DNA of 64,000 bases from Wuchereria bancrofti (Eukaryota; Nematoda; Chromadorea; Rhabditida; Onchocercidae). Under the pieces are notes generated by a model that saw only the letters and a list, made by a program, of their open reading frames with translations, did no database searches and was not told where the DNA came from. The stretch spans positions 11,885,475-11,949,474 of the forward strand of contig SSBO01000001.1 of assembly GCA_005281725.1 (NCBI GenBank), given 5' to 3'. Made by a program: the position numbers and the translations under genes. Positions 1 to 14,200 of the stretch are shown here, piece after piece. Within the stretch, counting starts at the first letter, position 1. Each line of letters starts with the position of its first letter.

Positions 1-827
1 TGAAATACATTTTTATGAATTCGCTGTTAATTTAATCGAAATTTCAATTGGTAATTTATAATAGAAAATTATAATGCTAATTATAGAATGTATCAATTAG
101 ATGAATTTAGGCTTTAATTAATATCAGATTAGATTAGTTTACAGATTAGATTAGTTTACAAAGAAATAGAAACACATTAAAAGCATATCGGAAGAATAAT
201 CTTCTACAAATTTCTTTCCATTTTTTTTAATGAGTTTTTAAAGAAATGATTAGAAATATGGAAATATCTTTTTTTAAAAAAATAGATGAAAGACAGAAAT
301 ATCAATAAATTGATTAAAATTGAAAAATTTTTTCGAAGAAATGAATTATTTAAGGAATTTAGACTTATGGTAATGTCAGTGAAAATAGTTTGTCTATGTT
401 ATTTCTCACCCGCATAAATAAGTAGTCGTGCAAGAAAATTACACTCTTAAATAATTGCACTTTTATCAATCAGTAAACAAATTTGATAAGCTACGCAAGA
501 ATCTATCTAATCACACAAAAATCATTCAGTATGGTACAAATTAGCACATAACTATTGCGCATTTGTACAATACAAATCAATTGCATAAAAGAAATTTAAC
601 TTATCAGTGAATGTTATCTGATAATTAAAGTATGCATGATAAGATAGAAATATGTGAAAAATTTTTGAAAGTAATAAAATTAGAAGTTTCATCAGTTTTT
701 TTTTTTGATAAATATTTCAGTTAAAAACATTTATATATATTTTTCTTGCAAAATAAGAAATAGAAGTGTTAAAAATTGTTAATGATAATCAGAAGATAGT
801 TGTGATAAATTCGACTACATCAATACA
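1..827. other. AT-rich non-coding flank
   Basis: No supported coding region on either strand. The stretch is AT-rich with scattered homopolymer runs and GATA-like TGATAA/TTATCA motifs. It probably serves as the 5' flank of the exon that begins at 828. Confidence 0.5.
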
Positions 828-950
828 ATGGGCACTACTACTTCAGTGTATCGGAAATTGCGGTTCAATCGGAAAAGATCGGTTGCTGGTGGTATCTTCG
901 ACGAAGAAAAGGCCTTGAGGAAGAGAGAAAGGACAGTTGAGCCGGGTCAG
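828..950 (+). CDS. Orphan first exon of an unidentified, possibly myristoylated protein
   Basis: An ATG opens 41 codons that end exactly at a donor-like CAG|GTAACG. The exon is much richer in G+C than its surroundings. The peptide begins MGTTTS, which fits an N-myristoylation signal (Gly2, small residue at 6). A strongly basic stretch follows (YRKLRFNRKRS), then an acidic/basic stretch (FDEEKALRKRERTVEPGQ). Together this suggests a membrane-anchored cytoplasmic protein. No later plus-strand exon could be supported before the minus-strand gene that starts near 8.2 kb. The rest may be tiny exons I missed, may lie across a long intron, or may be lost, so this is a partial gene. I do not recognise the family. 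Confidence 0.5.
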
Positions 951-976
951 GTAACGTTGATCACACTCTCTAAAAT

Positions 977-1000
977 GAGTAGTAGTAGTAGTAGTAGTAC
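977..1000 (+). repeat. (AGT)n microsatellite
   Basis: About seven AGT units lie just downstream of the donor of the exon ending at 950, so they are intronic if that exon is real. Confidence 0.8.
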
Positions 1001-1189
1001 TGAATGAGTGAGTGCTGGTAGTGCAATATAATTCGAACATTTTGCGCAATATTCTCTCTTTTCTATCCCTTCCCTTCCCCTCTCTCTTTCTATCTCTCTC
1101 CCTTTCTCTAATCATATATAACTTTGTTCTCTCCTCTACTTTTTTTTTTTTTTAACTTTATAGAGCAGTCAGTAAATGACAGTAATTCT

Positions 1190-1275
1190 TGATGATGATA
1201 ATGATGATAATGGTGATGATTATGTTAGTAGTAGTAATAGTGATGATGATGATTAATGATAATGATGATAATGAT
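1190..1275 (+). repeat. Imperfect GAT/AAT trinucleotide repeat
   Basis: Long imperfect run of GAT units interrupted by AAT and GGT. It yields artefactual His/Ile-rich reading frames on the minus strand. Confidence 0.8.
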
Positions 1276-2040
1276 GATGATTAATGCAAGATGAAATGTA
1301 AGGGTGAAGAAAATTTTTTTTGTTCGCGCTGTTATCGTTAAAATTGTTGAAAAATTTTTTTCGGAAAAAAAAAAACTGAAATGAAGGAAGAAGAAAAAGG
1401 AAACGAATTGGGTAAGAAAGTACAACGAATTTTTATTCATCAAATCAAAACAAACATTTTCTTTTCTTTTTAATAACGCTATCAGTATGAATTATAATGA
1501 ATGAATTAATTTTTTTCATTAAATTTGAAATTTTGTTTGAATTTCATAAATGAAATAGCTTTTTCACTTTTATATTTTTTGTTAAGTATTATTTTCTTTT
1601 TCTATTTGTTCACTTTATTAAGTCAAATATTTTTAAAATGGATGTAATTGAATAATCCATGAAAATAAGCTCTTGAAATGCATTGATTCTCAAACTACAA
1701 TGAAACAAACAAATTCAATTATAAATCAAACATTTTAAATAGAATTAAAACTATTTTGCTCTTAATTTGAGTGGATAAAACTGTAGGAATAGTCTAAATT
1801 CTAGATATGAATGAATTCTAAGTCTAGTAGCTTACTTTTCAAATTTATTTTTTCAAAAATATTATTCACAAATTCACAATTTATTACGAGAAAAACAAGG
1901 AAAAATTAAATTAAACCAATAATACTAGCAATTTTAATGGATTAAGATGATAATACATAATTCTTTATCAAAATGATCGGCAAATTTCTCTTTCTATTTT
2001 GTCGAACAGTAAATATTGATTGCTAACATGAAGTGAATTT

Positions 2041-2062
2041 GAGAGAGAGAGAGGGAGAGAGA
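2041..2062 (+). repeat. GA-rich microsatellite
   Basis: A short imperfect (GA)n tract followed by an A-rich run. No gene context. Confidence 0.7.
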
Positions 2063-3609
2063 AAAAAAGAAAGATACCCGAAAAATTATGGAATTTTTTT
2101 CTTTTTTTGAGCGGAACGATCTGTTTTTTCGTTTTTTCGTTTTTTTTTTTTCATTGTTTTATGGGAAAACAAAATATTAAATGAACGATTGAAGAGTATT
2201 GTATTACAATAAAGAAAAAAAGAAAAAAAAACGAATGACAATGTTTGACAACGGTGACAATGACGATAATAAAACAAAAATCAATGTTGGCATATAGCAA
2301 CGATATTTTTTCCTAATACTTTGCAGTATTTAATTTTATAATAAATTGTTTTGTTAACAAAATTTCAAATTATTGCACTTTATAATGTTCCATAACAGAT
2401 AAGCACTTAATTTATTATTCAATGCATTGAATATGTATTGTTATTGATAAGCTTCAAAACGAAATATGACAAATGTTATCAGTTGTAAATTGATAAAGTG
2501 ATAATGAATGTTGGAATGATAATTTAAATTGTAATAAAAGGAAAATAGTAAAAGTAGATTTGGATAAACATGAATGAAAGTCACTTTATGTATTTTTCGA
2601 ATAAATTATTGCTAGCAAATTATTGCCAAAATAAATAAATAAGTAAATAAACAGGTTTTTTTTTTTTACTTTTTTAACTTTCCTTTATTTCTCTATTGAA
2701 ATTAGCAGAAAAAAAAAGAAAGAAAAGAAAAAATGAAGAAATTATTTATTATAAAGTTAAGCTTCTCTTTTTTTGCTCTCTCTCTCTCCCTCTTCATACT
2801 CTCGTAAACTGGAAATTGGAAAAATTTTATAAAAATAAAAAAAAAGAGATCACAATATTTTTAGAAATTTCGAGAGAGAAAGAGTGAGAAAAAATGCAGT
2901 ACTGTAATGACCTTCATTGAAATGTTTTCTTCCTTTTTCTTTTCTTTTTTTTTTCTTCTATAATTTTCCATAAGTTTTAAAATTTTATTTTTTTTAAATT
3001 CAATCATTTCGAAGAAAGATGGATAAATGTATAATTAAGCTTTAATGTCATTTGCTTTCTGCTTCTCTTCATTTCTTCTTATCATTTGTTTAAACTATAT
3101 CACAACAATTTATCATATTTTATTTGCATTTATTTAATTTATTTTTTTTTTCTTTGAAAAGAAAAAACGACAGATACGTTCAAGTAGAAATAAAAGTTTT
3201 TTTTGAAAAAAATATAAATGCCATTTTAGCATTGGGCATTTCTATTGCATAAATATATTTAACAAATTAAAATTTAGAATTAATTTTTTTTTTCCATTTT
3301 TTTTCTACCAAAATTTTGCAATCTTTTGTGCGATATCTTTAATAATTATGGAATTAATAATCAGAAGAAATTTAAATAATTTGTTTTAGTTATCAATTAT
3401 ATTTCGAATTGAAGGAAATAGAATAGTAAAATGATAAGCATTTTAAAATCATTGATTAGCAATGAAAAGAAATGTATATTAAATATGATAAAATAATAAA
3501 AAGCAAAACTAACATTTACAATTGCCACTCATTAAATTTTTCTTAATTTCGAAAAAATTCATCAATAGCTTACCATCTCCAATGCATTCCATAAGTGGAA
3601 TTTTAGCAG

Positions 3610-4042
3610 TACATTGAATATTAATAGTTGATATTATCTTTGTCATTTTGCGCCAATCAAATAACAGTATGAAATTCCAACTCTTTAAACATAATTAAAA
3701 ATTTGAAATTTTAATCATTAGTACAAATTTCATTAATACATTTTAATTTATCAAACATTTTTGATAAATTTAATCACGCAACTGTCAATAACTCAATTTA
3801 GTGACAAAATAAATTTTAGCTATGTGTAATGAATATTGATGATTGACATTATCGTTGTCATTTTGCGCCAAACAAATAGCAATGCAGAATTCCAATTTGT
3901 TAAACATAATTAAAAATTTTAAATTTTAATCATTAGCATTTCATACTTTAGGTAAATTTACTTATAGATTTACTTTAGATAAATTTTAAAAATACTTTAG
4001 ATAAAGCAATTGTCAGTAACTCAATTTAATGATAAAAAATCT
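3610..4042. repeat. Duplicated non-coding block, two diverged copies
   Basis: Two copies, roughly 3610-3812 and 3826-4042, share landmarks in the same order: TGTCATTTTGCGCCA (3641 and 3856), a conserved AAACATAATTAAAAATTT segment, and TGTCA(A/G)TAACTCAATTTA (3783 and 4011). Offsets of 215 to 228 bp show small indels, so this is an old tandem duplication. No coding potential. A related but weaker echo (AGACAAACTTA) occurs near 4080 and 4250. Confidence 0.75.
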
Positions 4043-5150
4043 AAGGATAAATTTAGTTTTTAAGTAAAGCTTGACTTGAAAGACAAACTTAAAATTACAT
4101 AGCGTTTTATTTATTACTGTTTTACTTTACTTTTTTAAACATTTTCCATTTTTTTGAATTTTTAATTTTAATTTTCTTTTTTAATTTAATACAAATTAAA
4201 AGTCTGACTAAAGGTAAACTTGATTTTTGTGTAGAACATCAAACCTTGAGAGACAAACTTAGAACTGTATAGTTCTTTACTTTTTACTTTGTCTTTCGAA
4301 AAATCTTTCAAAAAAAATTTGATTCCTGAAAAAGCAAGTTAAAAGGGAAAAACTATACACAAATTAAAAACTTCATAGTTCTAAGTGAAATTTATACTTA
4401 ATTTAATAAACTAAATTTTGATTTGATAAATCATTTAAATTCATTTCAATTTAGGAAAACTTCCAACGTTTAAATAAGGAAGCTGAGCAAATTTTTTAAA
4501 AAAAAAGGAGAAAAATTTTTATTATGAAGTAAAATCATTGTTAAAAAATTATTTATAACCATCGATTTCATGAGTTAAGCAATTAATCTCTGCTTTTCTC
4601 CTACCACCTTGCTCTAAATAGATCCAAATTGAAATATTACTCTAATAAAATATTTTAATGCTTATTTTAAATTTAAATAATTTTTACAAGACAACATATA
4701 ATTACTTTTAAAATTCATCAATCATTCTGTTTATTGGAAGATTTATGATAATTGTTCTCAATGAAATACTGAATTTCTTTTTATTTAATAAATACGTTGA
4801 GCAGTTAGTGTAAAGTTACCTCAAAGTTTTTTAAATTTGTTTTCGAAAGGGAAAAAAAAAACACTCTCAATCAAGAAATATGTGCGGTCATTTAAGAAGA
4901 ACTGACCAACTAGTAAACATATTACTTTTTTTGAAAAATGTTCAGATGTTTTTTGAGTTATTTCTAGTATTATTACTAATAATATGGCTAGAAATCAGAA
5001 TGAAAATAAAATCAATCTCAATCGAAATACTAAATATCGAAATAATGTAAAACTATTATTGAAATTAATAGGAAATTGTTACTGTATTTTAATTAGTCGA
5101 AACGAATTATTAAATGAAAAAATAATTTAAAAAAAATGATGATTTTACAT

Positions 5151-5151
5151 N
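5151..5151. other. Single ambiguous base (N)
   Basis: An N in non-coding sequence. Unlike the N at 34571, no duplicated flank was seen around it. Confidence 0.9.
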
Positions 5152-8100
5152 AAAAAGCAGTTTAAAATATCTTAGTTCAATTAAACTTAAATTTTTAATT
5201 TTACTGTTATTAATTTTTATTTTAAAATATAGAATTGAATGAAAAATATGAGAAAAAAGTATGAGAAAGAGTGAATGAAAAATAACATTAAATTTACTGT
5301 TATTAATTAAATTGACAAAATTAATGACAAATTTATTTCCATTAAAAAAAAGTTTCGATAACAATGAGTTAAATGGTAGCAAATGAGTAAGAAATTTAGT
5401 TTAGTTTCTTTCTTATATTTTTCATTCAGTTAATTCTATACTTTCAAATTGCTTCCACTAAAAAAATGAAAAAATTATGAGTGTTTATAAAAGTTTATTG
5501 ATAATAAATGTTATCAAACAATATATAAGCATAGAATATTGATAAAAAACAAAAGCTTTCTTTAGTTTATTTCCAACTTGATTTTATTTCATTTATAAAA
5601 TTTAACTGTCAGAACTTTTTTTATTTCTTTCTATAAAATGACTACTTTAATACTGAAATAAAAATAAAATTGTTATATCGATGATACGATGTGATTAAAA
5701 ACTTTATAAAATATCAAAACAGAATTTTTAATTCTAAAATAAAAATAATATAGTTGTATTAATGATTAAATGATGTTATGTGTTTTTTTTTAAAGCAATC
5801 AATAAATAATAATTAACAAATGTTCAATTTTATTCAAAATTTAAATTAATCTAATAATTAATTGATCAAAATCAAATTTAATAATTTTTGTAAGAAAAAT
5901 ATTCAGAATGAACTATTTATAAATAATCGTTTCGCTGATAAAAACAACACTATGAGATGAGATTTAGACTAAAATTAAACAAAGGATGCGGTGACATTGT
6001 ATGGTGACAGTCACAGTAGTTGACATTTTATACACATATCTCTCTCTCTGCTTAGACTATTTCCACTTTTATTTTTCAAATCACTTTCATCATATTTATC
6101 TATGAAAGCATGCATATATACAAATAAATGATTTCAAAATCAATTCGTCAAAATAATATAAAATAATGAAGCTAACAAGAAATTATCGTTTCACTTAATT
6201 AACCAAAAAGAATTATTGCACAAAAAAATTATTAGGCATTAGTATTTTGATATTTAATTTATTAAAGTTCACATTTTAGTACCACCAAATAATACTATTT
6301 CAATAATAAATCAATTTGAAGTGAGCAAAACTATTCTATTCGCAAAGAATCATACCAATTACAATTTTAATTTTACTTCCAATTTTTGCAAACGAAACTT
6401 TTTTCATCCATTCCAACAATTTCTTCTTTTCAATTCAAGAATAAAAAAACATTGTTCAAATTTATCACAAGTAAAATATGAGATAACATTTTGATCATAT
6501 CAGAAGATTATCTGCCATACATACTTTATTTACCATATTTACCTTAATTAGCATTTTATGTCAGTGTATTGTATTTTTTAGATAATTGAAATTCAAATGA
6601 AAAATATGAGTCAACTGATAATGCTTCATTTTTATTTTAAAGTTATTCACTTTCTTCTTTATTATTTAACAATTCCGGAAAATTAATTAAATGCTTCTTA
6701 GCTTGAAAGCATTTTTAATTTTTAAAACTAATGCAAAAATAAAAATAATTCTATGCTTTCTTATCAGTAAATTTACTAACAAAAAAAGAAAGTAGTATAG
6801 TGCTAATATTTTTCCTTTAATTCAACTTTAAATTTTATTAAAATTTCTTTTAATTGTCAATGAATTATGATATAACTGAATAATGTCTTAAGTTAGAATT
6901 TCTAAAAATACAAAAAAACCAAAAAAAAATTAATCAATAAATCATTTAATATCTAACAAACAAAAAATTAAAGAATTTAAGCTTATACGAATCTAATTTA
7001 TTTTAATTTTTAATTAAGTTAAATTATCAATTTATAGTATAATTATAATGTCTGCTTGAAATGATATAAAATTTATTATATTCTAATTGTGCCACAATAT
7101 TGTTTACACATTGATGGATTAAGCTTAATGACATTTGAGCAGCAAAGTATCAGAAATTACTGAATGATTATTTCTAGGAAAATGGACATTGTCCACTCTA
7201 AAATATCCAATTTAGCAATTTCAACACTAACTGCAAAATGATTATCAAAAATGAAAGCAAACAAACCAAAAAATAAAAAAAGAAAAGAAAAAATGTAAAG
7301 CACGTGTAATGTTCAATCAAAATTATATGTGTTCAAATATCAAAGTAATCAGATTCTATTCTTTAAAAAAAAAAAATTAGATAAATTTAAATTTGATTTT
7401 GATCATAAAATCCAACTAATCACTTTATCGATATTTACGACAAAAAATATTATTTATGGTGACAAAATAATTTGCATAACAAAATTTAGTGAAATTTGCA
7501 TAGATGCAATAGTTACAATAGCTGATTAAATGATGAAACAAAAAATTTTGATAATAAATGAAAAAAAGAAAAACACCGGAAATGATACAACGTTAAACTA
7601 ATTGAAGTAAATAAATGGATTATCATAAATGTTATATGAATTTAAACTAATTCTTTTCATTAAAATGTTAATAATACATTTTGTAAAAGTTATTTTCAAA
7701 ATTATTTGTCAAAGTCTAATATTTCCTCTTTTTTTTTACATTTAAACATTTCAGTGATAAAAATTAAATACAAAAATAAAAATTTATAATATATTTCATA
7801 TTCTTACATGCAATTAATCCTTCAACAATATCAGTGAATGATTGCATAATATTTTGAGACTTTTTTAAAAGACTAATTGAAACTAATTTATTCATTCTCC
7901 AAAAAAATAAAATAAGTGTAAAATTTTAGATTTTATCTTCTTAAACATTCAACATTATTGGAGATTAAAAAAATAAATAATATTTTCTGATTTTGTTTAT
8001 TTTGATTAACCGTATTAAAAAATACAGAAGAAAAAGATTTTGAAATAATTTCAATAAGCTTTCAAATATTCATATTTATATTTACAAAAAAGAAAAAAAA

Positions 8101-8239
8101 ATATGGGCGACATCAAAATTTTTGTAGGATAAATTGAAAAAAGCTCATGAACGTTGACTTTTTGATCAAAATGATATCAAATGATCGTTGACACTTGCAA
8201 TAGGACAATTTTAGTAGTGTCGAAATGTTATCCCATAAT

Positions 8240-11200
8240 TCAATTCCTGAAATACAATTTTTCAATAAAACATTATCAGCAGATATGCTATGAAAATATT
8301 TTCATAATGAAACAATGTGACAGTTATAAATTCAAAATAAAAAAATGAAATTTTAAAAATTTTTGAAAACCTTTCAAAAAATCCAATTTTGCCATGTTTC
8401 AACGCCTTAATAATATCACCGAAACCGTTCATCCCAAGCAATCGACTTCGAAAATCCTCTGCTTGTCGCTCAAATACTGTCCTTGGAATTGTTGTCACCT
8501 AAAATAATTTTTTTTTTTTTTGCTTTATTTTTTCTTTAAAAGAAAGAAGCCAAAACTTCGAATTAGTAAAAGAGAGTGAAAATGAGAGAAATTAAAGTAG
8601 AATGGTCATTTTGTTTAACGGAATCATTTGAAATATTATAAAAAAATTTTTATATAATTTTTGAAATTTATACTTTTCCGTAGACTGTCATTGTTCTCTT
8701 CGGTATATACGATTCTTCAACAGGTTGCAATCCTGTTGAACTAGTGGCTGGAAATTTTTTCATCGGCTAGTTTGATAAACAGTGCAAATAATTTCAATTA
8801 AAATATGATACTTATTAATTTAAATAACAACCAATGATTGAAATGCTATCATTTAAACAAAAAATAAGTTGAAATTTATTTCTCGATCATATCGTTTTTT
8901 ATCAAAAAATTTCCTTTTATTTAAACTCGCAAAAACCAAAATTTAATCGAAAAGTTAAATATTCCAAGCAATGTAGTAAGTAAGAAGGAAAATTTATATG
9001 ATACAATTCTATTTTATCACTAATTTGTTATCACTAATTATCATTTGCAAACTAATTTCGACAAATAATTTTGTAATATTCACATACTTTGTGGTTCTTC
9101 AGTGTTTATACTTTTAATTGTTGTTCTTAACAATCTTCGATTGATTGTTTGGCCAGTTTTAGTCTCCAGGTAATCAGATCCGGATTCTGGAGTTGCATCA
9201 GTAATTCCGCTTACTAACCGGTCATATTCAGCTTGTTCACGTACCATATAATCTGTCTTTTTCCTAGCTAAAATAATCAAATTTCAATTTCAATACATTC
9301 ATAAATAAAATAAATTCATTTGCAAAGTATTGCAAAGTTGTGTTTGACTTAGAAGAGAGTGAGAACTGATCACATCTAGCTATTCATTTATCAGAAAGAT
9401 TTATTTTATCAGCTGTGATGGAGAAAGTTTAGTCATTTATCATCTATTTATTTATCACAAAGTATTTATTTCATCAGCTAGTTATCAGCCTCTCATTTGT
9501 GATAAAGAAAATCATTGCTTTTTCTTGTTATTCATTTTGATAATATTTAAATTTTTCCAAAATTACTGTCATAATTAACCATTGGACAATTTTATTATAT
9601 CATAGATTTTTCCTTAATTTACATTATTTCCGTTCAATCAATAATTGATTTATTTCTCATTAAGAGATTCTTAATTAATCATTCAATTATCTTTTCATAG
9701 ATTAGCATTGCTCTTTTCACTTTAAAAGCCGTTTAATTATTTAAGACATATGACTGTCTCATATAATTATGTGACCTTAATATTTCCATCAAGTATATTA
9801 TAAAATTTTAAATTGGATATATTATTTCAAAAAAAGAAAAAACATTTAACCTTCTTTTCGCGAATCTAATTTTAATGATTCTGCCGAAATTTCATCTTGA
9901 CCACTGCGATAATCATCGATGATGTGTTGATCATTAAAACTCAATCGAGTGTTTACCGTAAGTTTTTCATGTGGTCTAATTTCTTCTTCAGAATGATCAT
10001 CAATATCCTAAATTTTTTTTTTTTTAAATAATTGATCGATATCAAAGTTGTTATAGTGAAATGTTTGGATTAACCTTTATTTAATACTTTATCAGTTGAA
10101 CCATTGGATCGATGATAATATATTCTAATTTTACCTTTCTAATTATCCATTCCATCTATGATTTTAAAACTACTTTTCACGATCAATAAGTAAATGAAAC
10201 TTTCCTTTTTTGTTTATCGATTTTTTGTTTATCGATTTTTTGCGCTAAGAAATTCCCGCACTGGAAATTTTCAGTGCATCAATATTTGACGAATTAAACA
10301 CTAAAAGTTTTATATAAAAATAAAAAAATAAGCAACTTTTGCAGTTTCACTATCGATTTCATAGAATTTAGCAGCAGCTAATTTTGGTTTTTCTGTTGTT
10401 TGAGTGAATTTTAACTTTGATATTTCTTCATTATGACGTCGTTTAAGCTCATCATCAACAATCTGTAATTTAAAAAAAAAAAATTGTTTCTCTTTCAATA
10501 ATTATTTGATATTAAAATTTTTGCAAAACTTGTCAAAAATTTTTACAAAAAGAAGAAAAATTTAAATAAAATCTTACTTTTTCAATAATTTTTACAAAAG
10601 TAGCAGTTTGTGCTTGTGAAAGATTCAATGTATTGACCACTTCTTTTAAATTATCCAATGAATCTTGTGTTGTATTTTCTGTTTCCTAAAAATTTCTTGC
10701 AATTTACACGAATGTATTGAATAATTCAAATGTTACTTTTAATCTTGAAATTATGATGGGAAAAAAGATAAAAATTTAAATGTGAATTAAATAGAATGAA
10801 ATAATAATTTAAAATGAAAACAAAATATGAATTACATTAATTTGCAGGAAATGTTTCCAAAATGGATCGTCGAATCTATTTTGTAAAGTTTTTTTTTCCA
10901 TTAAATTTTCATTCTTATTTCTATCATTTTCTGTAGCAATCTGAAAAATTATTTTACACACTGATTTATTAGCAATTTAATAATAAATTGAGCTAATTTA
11001 ACTATGCTTATTTTTACTAATTAAGTGCATTAGTTTAACTTTGCTAATGGGCTAATTTAAATTACTAATTTATTTTCACTTAAAACTTTTATCTACAATA
11101 TAATATCTCGTTTTGATTTTTTTTTCTTGTTACTTACTTCTTCAACATTTTCTTCCATTTCCGGAATCTTTTTCATTTCGAAATCAGTATCATAATAATT

Positions 11201-14200
11201 TATTGCAGTTTCTGTTGTATCAGTAACATTACCATCTGAGAAATAAACAATATTTTAAAAATGCATATGAAAGATTATTGATGAAGAATTTGTTTAGCAT
11301 ATTTATCTTAACTAAAGCAAATTTTTAAGTTAAGTTTCAAGAAGTCTAAAAGGTTGCTAATTTACATTTTTCTAAAGAAATCTATGTATAGCAATGTCCA
11401 CTTATGTCCACTTAGAGGCCATTATTGAATGACCAGTTGGCGCTTATATCTCATTCAACTCTAATAATACCTTCTATTTTTTCTTCCTTCTTTTCATTCT
11501 TCAACAAATTAGTAGCTAAATTTCTCGAAGTCAAAGTTTGTTCGAGAATTATTCAAAAATCTATCCAAAAAAAAAGTTTATTAGAGATCAAATAATATGG
11601 ATAATATATATTTTATTATTTCATAACACAGAATAGATGAAAAAAAAAGAAAATACCTTGCGATCCATTATCTGTTGTAACAGTTGTAAAAGTGTTTTGT
11701 TGTGTTATTTCATCTCTTTTAATCTTTTCATTATTAATTTTTTCAGGAATAATTAAACCATTTGGCGCATTTATCCCAAAATGAGCATTTTTCATTATTT
11801 CCTGATGTTTTTTATCATAATCTGCCAACTAAAAAGAGAAAAAAGTAAAAAGAAAAAAACAAACATACAAAAACGATTATATCATAAAGTGCTTGAAAAT
11901 AAAAAAAAAAAGAAGATAAATTTAAATCGAAATAATTTAAAAATTCTAAATGGCAAAGTAAAACTACTCTGATAGCATAAAAAAAATGATAAATTCATCT
12001 CTTCTTCTATTCCAAACATAAGCTATTCCATGTTAAATTAATTTTTTTCTTTGAATCACAAATAAACAAGTTTTTTGCACGAAAATCTGAGTGAAGAAAA
12101 TGATTTACTGAATAATAAATTTGAATTTTTTTTTTAATTTCTAAAAAATGAACCTTTATAACAATGACACATACAAACTGGATGTAAAAGTTAGATTGAA
12201 GTTGATTTGAATAATCAAAATTCAAACATTCATAATAATTTATGATTAAATAATGATTGTTTGTATTCATTTAGGACAGATGGACAAAACTTGTTTACAT
12301 TACTTTATCTAGTTATTATTCATAAACATACATGGATATAAAAATGAATTAAATTAAAAGATCTTTTGATGATGCAATGTAAATATATAATGACAAACAT
12401 GAAAATAAATATTGAATTTTATTGGTTCAATTTAGAATTCAATCTATTATTATTAATTATGAATAAAATTTCTTTTTTTTTTTTCTTTTCTCATCAACTA
12501 TTTTTGTTAATAATATATTTTATTTTTGCAAATTTGTCCCAAATTATATATGTTTATCAGAAAGAACGAAGATTTTTTGAATTTATTCTTTTACTTAACA
12601 TTTGCGCTATTTGTGCTAAGTACAATTAAACATTAAAATAACATTTTGGGCAAATATTTTTAGAATTTTTAAACAAGAAAAAATGTCAAAATGTGAAAAA
12701 AATTGAGAAATAATACCTCCCTGAAATACTAAAAAGCTTTAAAAGCTGATAAGATAACGTATGAATTGTGATGAACAGTGCTAATTAGTTAGGAATAAAA
12801 TCAGGTTTCATTTAAAATTACATTCATAGTATCTTGTTTCATTCATTTCAAATATTTTAATGGTTGCAAAAAGTCTGAGTGCTCACTTATTTAATTCCAA
12901 AAACTTGAATGAATTGGTGCTAAAATTGAATTAAACGATTTGAAAATTTCCATTATTCTTTCTACAATCGAATAATTTAAAATGTTGCATTTTAATCAAA
13001 TTTTCAGTAAATTTTGAAGTATTTTTTTGAAAAAATTCAAAATGATATGTCTTTTATAAGTCTTTTTTTTTCTTAAATTATGCTTAACGTAGTAGCTCTG
13101 AAAATATTAAAATTTATCAAATGTTATCATGCATTTATAAAACAAAGCAAATAAATTTAAATGTCACAAAGATATTTACAAATGATTTTTCTTTTTTTTT
13201 TTAATTTTAAGCAAAAATGTTTTTAACGATAAAATTTCCTTATCTTCAAATATCATTCAAATTGAACACTTAGAATAAATGACACTTATGATGAAATTGG
13301 ACGGCAAAAAATTTTTTCGTCAATCTTTCAAATCCTGGAGAAAAAAGAAAAAATTTTTTTTCCGGAAAAAAACCTGCTATAATTGATAAAGTGATTTCTT
13401 GCAATATTTTGAAAAAAAAAATGTTGGATATTGAAAGAAAACAAGAATTTGTCGCATTGTTTTGACAATCATTGAAAATGAGATAAATTCTAGGAATTTA
13501 AAAAAAAAAAAATTAAAATTAAAAATGAAAATAAACGATTTAAACGAATAATGAGATGAAATTATACTGTAAAAAAAAGTGCAAATTTCTTAAATATACA
13601 TAAATATTTTTTTAATTAAAATTCATCATTAAAAATTAAAATTTTGTTTTTTCTTTTTTCATGGTTATAAATTATAATTCCCAATTTTCTATTATTTTTT
13701 ATAACTGCAATTTAAAATATAACCTTATTATCACTTCTCAAATTTATTTTTTGAATAAATTTTTTTTTAAACTTTAAATTATATTAAGTAACAAAAAAAA
13801 AAAGTAAAAATAATAACCTTTAAAAGAAAACTATTACTATCCATAAATCTGCCAAAGTCGCCAAAATGTGTTAAATTGGTTGTTAATGGATATGTTTGTA
13901 CGGTGCCAAGTAAAGTATCAGTATTGGATATTGAAAATGGCCTGAATAAATTGACACGAAATGGTTGAAACCAATCGGTTAATTGATTTGAAGCATCTAA
14001 ATGAAATGATAACATTACTATTTCAATAATTCAAAAATAATTTTAAAAAATTAGAATAAAAACTTTAAGTTAAAATTTAACCTTTTACTCCTAAATTTTG
14101 ATGTTTTAATTGAAATGGATTAAATGCGGTTAACATTGGAATTTGAAAAATTGTTGGTGGTCTGAAATTTTTATCCAATTGATAAACAAATGAAAAATGT

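Larger units (their letters stand above)
951..8239. other. Long AT-rich non-coding region with simple repeats
   Basis: No convincing exon on either strand. It holds an (AGT)n run at 977-1000, a pyrimidine-rich tract at about 1050-1110, a (GAT)n-rich stretch at about 1190-1275, a GA tract at 2041-2062 and many poly-A/T runs. A duplicated non-coding block lies at 3.6-4.0 kb. A single N at 5151 marks an assembly ambiguity or gap. If the exon at 828 belongs to a larger gene, some of this is intron. Confidence 0.5.

Noticed and set aside
843..1115. 90-aa minus-strand ORF, Arg/Thr-rich
   Set aside because: It is antisense to the better-supported exon at 828-950 and is built from the (AGT)n and pyrimidine repeats.
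5110..5382. 90-aa minus-strand ORF rich in Phe/Leu/Ile/Asn
   Set aside because: Low-complexity AT-rich translation that crosses the N at 5151; no start context, splice sites or motif.
12007..12629. Two 87-aa ORFs on opposite strands
   Set aside because: They lie inside the large intron of the secreted-protein gene and have chance-like Phe/Ile/Asn composition.
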